Below are positions 37,812 through 40,850 of a stretch of DNA of 40,850 nucleotides, in pieces. The position numbers were made by a program, and so were the translations under genes. The notes below the pieces were generated by a model. The model had not been told where the DNA came from. It searched no databases and saw nothing but the letters and a program-made list of their open reading frames with translations. Origin of the DNA: Marinobacter lipolyticus (GTDB lineage: Bacteria > Pseudomonadota > Gammaproteobacteria > Pseudomonadales > Oleiphilaceae); assembly GCF_018424605.1 (NCBI RefSeq), contig NZ_QTKT01000019.1, forward strand, positions 1-40,850, written 5' to 3'. How positions within the stretch are numbered: position 1 is the first letter of the stretch; each line of letters opens with the position of its first letter.

Positions 37812-39203
37812 TCAGTCGTCCCGGGCGAGAGCGAGCTGTTGGTTGCCGTCACGGTACACTTCGAACTGCGCAATTTGCTGGTCCGCAAACTGACGGAAGC
37901 GGGCCAGTTCCGGTTTGGGAACCGGGCTGGCGTCGGGCAGATCGATAGTCCGGGAATTGCGTGCCACGCCGTTCACGTGAAACTCGTAGTGCAGGTGTGG
38001 GCCAGTCACCATGCCGGAAGATCCGACATAGCCGATGGTCTCGCCCTGTTTGACGCGGGCGCCATTACGGATCCCTTTGCCAAGTCGGCTCATGTGGGCG
38101 TATAGCGTATCGATGTTGTCGCCATGGGAGAGAATGACGGTACGACCATAGCCGCCTTTCCAGCCGGCAAAGTGAACACGGCCATTGCCCGCAGCTTTGA
38201 TCGGGGTTCCCGGCGGCGCGGCGTAATCGGTGCCTTCATGGGGGCGAACCACATCCAGCACGGGATGACGACGTTGCTTGTTGAAGGGTGAGGACACCCG
38301 CGCATTGATCGGTGTGCGAAGGAAAGCCTTGCGCATGCTGGCACCGTCGGGCGCGTAATAGTCGCTGTCGCCATTGCTGTCAGTATAAAGAAGCGCGATG
38401 TTCTCCTCTCCGCGGTTTACGAAGCGGGCGGAGAGGATGCGCCCGGTATCGAACTTCTCGCCGTCGAGGTAAAGCTCTTCGTACACCACCTCAAACTGGT
38501 CGCCTTTGCGAACGTCGTAAACGAAATCGATGTCCCAGCCAAAAATACCGGCCAGCTCCATCGCAAGCCGGTCACTCATGCCGGCATCGCGGGCGGCGAT
38601 ATACAGCGAGCCATCAATAACGCCTGAGGCAAAAGCCGGGCGTGCCTCTGGTTCCCGCACGATCGTCTCGCCCTGGAAACCGTCGTCTGTTCTGGAAATG
38701 CGCAGGGTTTCCAGCAGGCTGCGTTTGAGTTCGATGGCGGCTAGCTCACCTTCGCTGTCGGTGGCGAAAGCAATCGTTTCGCCCGCGTAAAGGCGTTGCA
38801 GTTTCTCTGCTTCGCCGTCGCCATGAATAACCTTGAGCATAATGCCGTCGTTGAAGCCTGCATCCCGGAACAGGGAAGAGAGCGTTTCGCCGGATCTGAT
38901 CTTGTGCTCCTGCCAGTCGAGCGCGGGCGAAGTGTCTTCCGTGGTGTCCTGGACCGTAACCTGGGTCTTGTTCTCCACAGGCGCTGCATCCTTGGCGTCC
39001 GGTTTGGCCGTCTCTGCCGCGGGTGATGTGGCGGCGGGGGCTGACTGCTTGACGGTGTTGCCTTCCAGGTCAAGGGAGTAGGACATACGCTTGGCCTCAA
39101 CTTCCGAGCTCGGGCTCATCAGAATGGCGGCGGTCACTACAACGGTGGCAGCGGCGGCGATGGTAATGTGTGTTTTGGGAAGCATTTTCAGCACGTGTGA
39201 CAC
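37812..39203 (-). CDS. M23-family peptidoglycan endopeptidase (MepM-like) with LysM-like/OapA-type region
   Basis: A 463-residue periplasmic zinc peptidase cutting peptide crosslinks of peptidoglycan. It has one N-terminal membrane anchor (residues about 12-30), a low-complexity linker, a LysM-like segment (HKIRSGETLSSLFRDAGFND, near 100), a middle domain, and the M23 domain with zinc ligands H-x3-D (HEGTDYAAPPGTPI, near 323) and HLHYEFH (near 405). It is of the E. coli MepM/YebA type and syntenic with PA0667, between anmK and tyrS. The start is GTG 39203, or ATG 39185 (MLPKTH); no strong ribosome binding site decides. anmK follows after 4 bp. A promoter and palindrome lie just upstream. Confidence 0.92.
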   Translation of the reverse strand: MSHVLKMLPKTHITIAAAATVVVTAAILMSPSSEVEAKRMSYSLDLEGNTVKQSAPAATSPAAETAKPDAKDAAPVENKTQVTVQDTTEDTSPALDWQEHKIRSGETLSSLFRDAGFNDGIMLKVIHGDGEAEKLQRLYAGETIAFATDSEGELAAIELKRSLLETLRISRTDDGFQGETIVREPEARPAFASGVIDGSLYIAARDAGMSDRLAMELAGIFGWDIDFVYDVRKGDQFEVVYEELYLDGEKFDTGRILSARFVNRGEENIALLYTDSNGDSDYYAPDGASMRKAFLRTPINARVSSPFNKQRRHPVLDVVRPHEGTDYAAPPGTPIKAAGNGRVHFAGWKGGYGRTVILSHGDNIDTLYAHMSRLGKGIRNGARVKQGETIGYVGSSGMVTGPHLHYEFHVNGVARNSRTIDLPDASPVPKPELARFRQFADQQIAQFEVYRDGNQQLALARDD

Positions 39204-39222
39204 TCGTTTTAATCGGTATTCC

Positions 39223-39238
39223 GGTAGGTTGACCTACC
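39223..39238. promoter_or_regulatory. Perfect operator-like palindrome at the M23 gene start site
   Basis: GGTAGGT-TG-ACCTACC has two perfect 7-bp arms. It lies just downstream of the -10 box and spans the predicted transcription start, a typical repressor position. The regulator is unknown. Confidence 0.5.
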
Positions 39239-39240
39239 TA

Positions 39241-39269
39241 ATTAAAGCTGTTGTTCAAGTATAGTCCAA
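39241..39269 (-). promoter_or_regulatory. Sigma-70 promoter for the M23 peptidase-anmK operon
   Basis: On the minus strand TTGGAC (39264-39269) and TTTAAT (39241-39246) are 17 bp apart. An alternative -10, TATACT, lies at 39258-39263. Confidence 0.55.
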
Positions 39270-39351
39270 CAGATTACCGTATAAAAAGCATGCGGGACAG
39301 CGCGGAACATTACGGTTACGGCTGCATCCTCCGGATTTCTGGCGACGTCAT

Positions 39352-39360
39352 TGTTATAAT
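39352..39360 (+). promoter_or_regulatory. Extended -10 promoter for tyrS
   Basis: TGTTATAAT (TGn plus the full consensus -10, 39355-39360) has no good -35 box, as extended -10 promoters allow. The start near 39367 gives a leader of about 132 nt before tyrS. The 295-bp gap (39204-39498) otherwise holds the divergent M23 promoter and palindrome. Confidence 0.6.
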
Positions 39361-39498
39361 GCATCGCCCTTGATGCTCGGTATTGTTCAAAATATGAGCG
39401 CCCCTAATGTATCAAGGCTCCGGGTAACTCACAGATTTCTTTTGTTGAAGTCTGTAACTGGCAGAATCATTTTGGATAAACGTAGGGACGAGCAGTTC

Positions 39499-40701
39499 AT
39501 GGCATCTATCGATGAGGCGTTGGCCATAATCAAGCGTGGCGTTGACGAGTTGATACCGGAAGACGACCTGGTGGCGAAATTGAAAGAGGGTCGGCCTCTG
39601 CGTATCAAGGCCGGTTTCGATCCCACGGCGCCGGATCTGCACCTTGGACATACCGTCCTTATTAATAAATTGCGTCAGTTCCAGGACCTCGGCCATGAGG
39701 TGATCTTCCTTATAGGTGATTTTACCGGAATGATCGGTGATCCCACCGGGAAAAGCGCGACCCGGCCCCCGTTGACTGAGCAACAGGTGGCCGATAACGC
39801 GGTCAGCTATAAAGAGCAGGTCTTCAAGATTCTTGACCCGGCGAAAACCCGGGTGGTGTTCAATTCCGAATGGATGAGCCGAATGACGGCTGCTGACATG
39901 ATTCGTCTGGCCGGTCAATACACGGTGGCACGCATGCTCGAGCGGGACGACTTCACCAAGCGCTATCGGGCTGAGCAGTCCATCGCCATTCATGAATTCC
40001 TCTACCCGCTGGTGCAGGGCTACGATTCCGTGGCACTGGAGGCCGATGTGGAGCTTGGGGGAACGGATCAGAAGTTCAATCTTCTGATGGGGCGGATTCT
40101 GCAGAAGCACTATGGCCAGTCTCCCCAGGCGATCCTCACTATGCCGATTCTCGAAGGGTTGGATGGGGTTCAGAAGATGTCTAAGTCCCTGGCCAACTAT
40201 GTTGGTGTGAACGATGCCCCGGGAGAAATGTACACCAAGCTGCTGTCCATGCCGGACGCCCTGCTGTGGCGTTACTTTGAGCTGTTGAGTTTCCGCCCGC
40301 TGGCCGAGGTGGCCGAATTTCGTCGGCAGGTCGAAGAGGGTGCGAATCCGCAGGACTACAAAAAGCTCCTCGCAGAAGAAATCATTACCCGCTTCCACGA
40401 TGAGGAAGCGGCGCGGACCGCTCACAAGTCCGCAGGTAACCGGGTGGCTTTGGGGGAGATTCCGGAAAATGTGCCAACGGTAGAGGTTTCACTCGCTGGC
40501 CAGGCCGACATGCCGATGGCGGCAGTGCTTCGGTTGGCGGGCCTGGTGAAGAACGGCGCCGCTGCCCGTGATGTGCTTGGGCGTGGCGCCGTCTTTGTGG
40601 ATGGTGAGCAGTTTGATGGAGCGCGTTCGTTTAAAGAGGGCGATGACTGCGTCATTCAGGCGGGTAAGAAGAAGATTGCCCGGGTTCTGGTTGTTGCGTG
40701 A
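39499..40701 (+). CDS. tyrS: Tyrosyl-tRNA synthetase (TyrZ-like, 400 aa)
   Basis: Class I synthetase charging tRNA-Tyr. The 400-residue protein has [16 protein letters not shown] (HIGH-like HLGH near residue 48), the KMSKS loop near residue 226 ([12 protein letters not shown]), and a C-terminal S4 RNA-binding domain ([29 protein letters not shown]...). This is the shorter type, as P. aeruginosa TyrZ (PA0668). Upstream of ATG 39499 the frame is open for 43 more codons, back to about 39370, but that part is not TyrRS-like, so I treat it as leader. GTAGGGACGAG precedes the ATG. A putative rRNA operon promoter follows within 40 bp. Confidence 0.97.
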   Translation: MASIDEALAIIKRGVDELIPEDDLVAKLKEGRPLRIKAGFDPTAPDLHLGHTVLINKLRQFQDLGHEVIFLIGDFTGMIGDPTGKSATRPPLTEQQVADNAVSYKEQVFKILDPAKTRVVFNSEWMSRMTAADMIRLAGQYTVARMLERDDFTKRYRAEQSIAIHEFLYPLVQGYDSVALEADVELGGTDQKFNLLMGRILQKHYGQSPQAILTMPILEGLDGVQKMSKSLANYVGVNDAPGEMYTKLLSMPDALLWRYFELLSFRPLAEVAEFRRQVEEGANPQDYKKLLAEEIITRFHDEEAARTAHKSAGNRVALGEIPENVPTVEVSLAGQADMPMAAVLRLAGLVKNGAAARDVLGRGAVFVDGEQFDGARSFKEGDDCVIQAGKKKIARVLVVA

Positions 40702-40709
40702 CCGATTTT

Positions 40710-40740
40710 CGACGATTTTTAAGTTTTCTCGAAATCGTCG
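40710..40740. repeat. Inverted repeat between tyrS and the rRNA promoter
   Basis: CGACGATTT (40710-40718) and AAATCGTCG (40732-40740) are perfect 9-bp arms around a 13-nt A/T-rich centre. It begins 9 bp after tyrS and abuts the -35 box of the next promoter. It may be the tyrS terminator, an UP element or a protein-binding site. Confidence 0.6.
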
Positions 40741-40768
40741 TTGACACCTTCGCTGGTGTCTGTAGAAT
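40741..40768 (+). promoter_or_regulatory. Strong sigma-70 promoter, probably of an rRNA operon
   Basis: TTGACA (40741-40746) and TAGAAT (40763-40768) have a 16-bp spacer, followed by the GC-rich discriminator GCGC, all typical of stringently controlled rRNA promoters. A/T-rich sequence lies upstream. In Pseudomonas aeruginosa the tyrZ gene is followed by a 16S rRNA gene. The last 80 bases would be the rRNA leader; no 16S sequence is inside the window. Confidence 0.72.
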
Positions 40769-40850
40769 GCGCATCTCCTTCGAGGGGCAGGCCGATTAGG
40801 TGGCTCCGGATTCGAAGGGCAACTGTTTGAAAGTATTGAAGAAAACGAGT

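Overview
The window is chromosomal DNA of a GC-rich gammaproteobacterium. Gene content, protein sequences and gene order resemble Pseudomonas, and the proteins look most like those of a marine relative such as Marinobacter. The genus is an inference; no 16S sequence is present. Almost everything from the tRNA at 947 rightwards is core genome, coding density is high, and I see no CRISPR array or prophage.

Layout. (1) 1-946: the accessory edge. The 3' end of an IS3-family element is fused to a 5'-truncated drmC (DISARM phospholipase-D-like) gene, followed by about 320 bp without a gene, ending at the 3' end of a tRNA-Ile2(CAU) gene. (2) 947-8166: the macromolecular-synthesis block tRNA / rpoD / dnaG / rpsU, with divergent tsaD, convergent plsY, then folB and a divergent second folK. 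(3) 8152-18815, minus strand: cbrX-cbrA-cbrB, a 760-bp gap, then pcnB-folK-panB-panC-pgi. (4) 18866-20233: gluQ and dksA, minus strand; then sfsA on plus, and a Rieske/pentapeptide-repeat pair. (5) 21924-28581: an APH-like kinase/P-loop fusion protein, mrcB with an LpoP-like TPR lipoprotein, a DUF4382 lipoprotein and a secreted lipase. (6) 28889-33890: a tightly packed minus-strand operon clc-hemJ-thiD-thiE-hemL. (7) 34038-40850: argC, a DUF6776-type membrane protein, bactofilin and erpA on plus; anmK and an M23 peptidase on minus; tyrS on plus; and at the edge the promoter of what is probably an rRNA operon.

The main result is in the gap between cbrB and pcnB. It holds every part of a CrcZ-type regulatory RNA: a perfect sigma-54 GG-N10-GC promoter, upstream TGTTAC half-sites and one TGTTAC-N15-GTAACA palindrome matching the reported CbrB target, a roughly 385-nt non-coding transcript with five A-rich (AAN)n Hfq/Crc-type motifs, and a strong intrinsic terminator. 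About 14.5 kb away, the leader of the secreted lipase carries two motifs of the same type, one of them just upstream of its ribosome binding site. Together CbrA, CbrB, CrcZ and the lipase suggest an intact carbon-catabolite-repression circuit with a target gene in the same window.

Other links: DksA and the putative rRNA promoter (16-bp spacer, GC-rich discriminator) both belong to stringent growth control; hemL and hemJ share an operon with thiamine genes; mrcB and lpoP overlap and form a known peptidoglycan synthase/activator pair.
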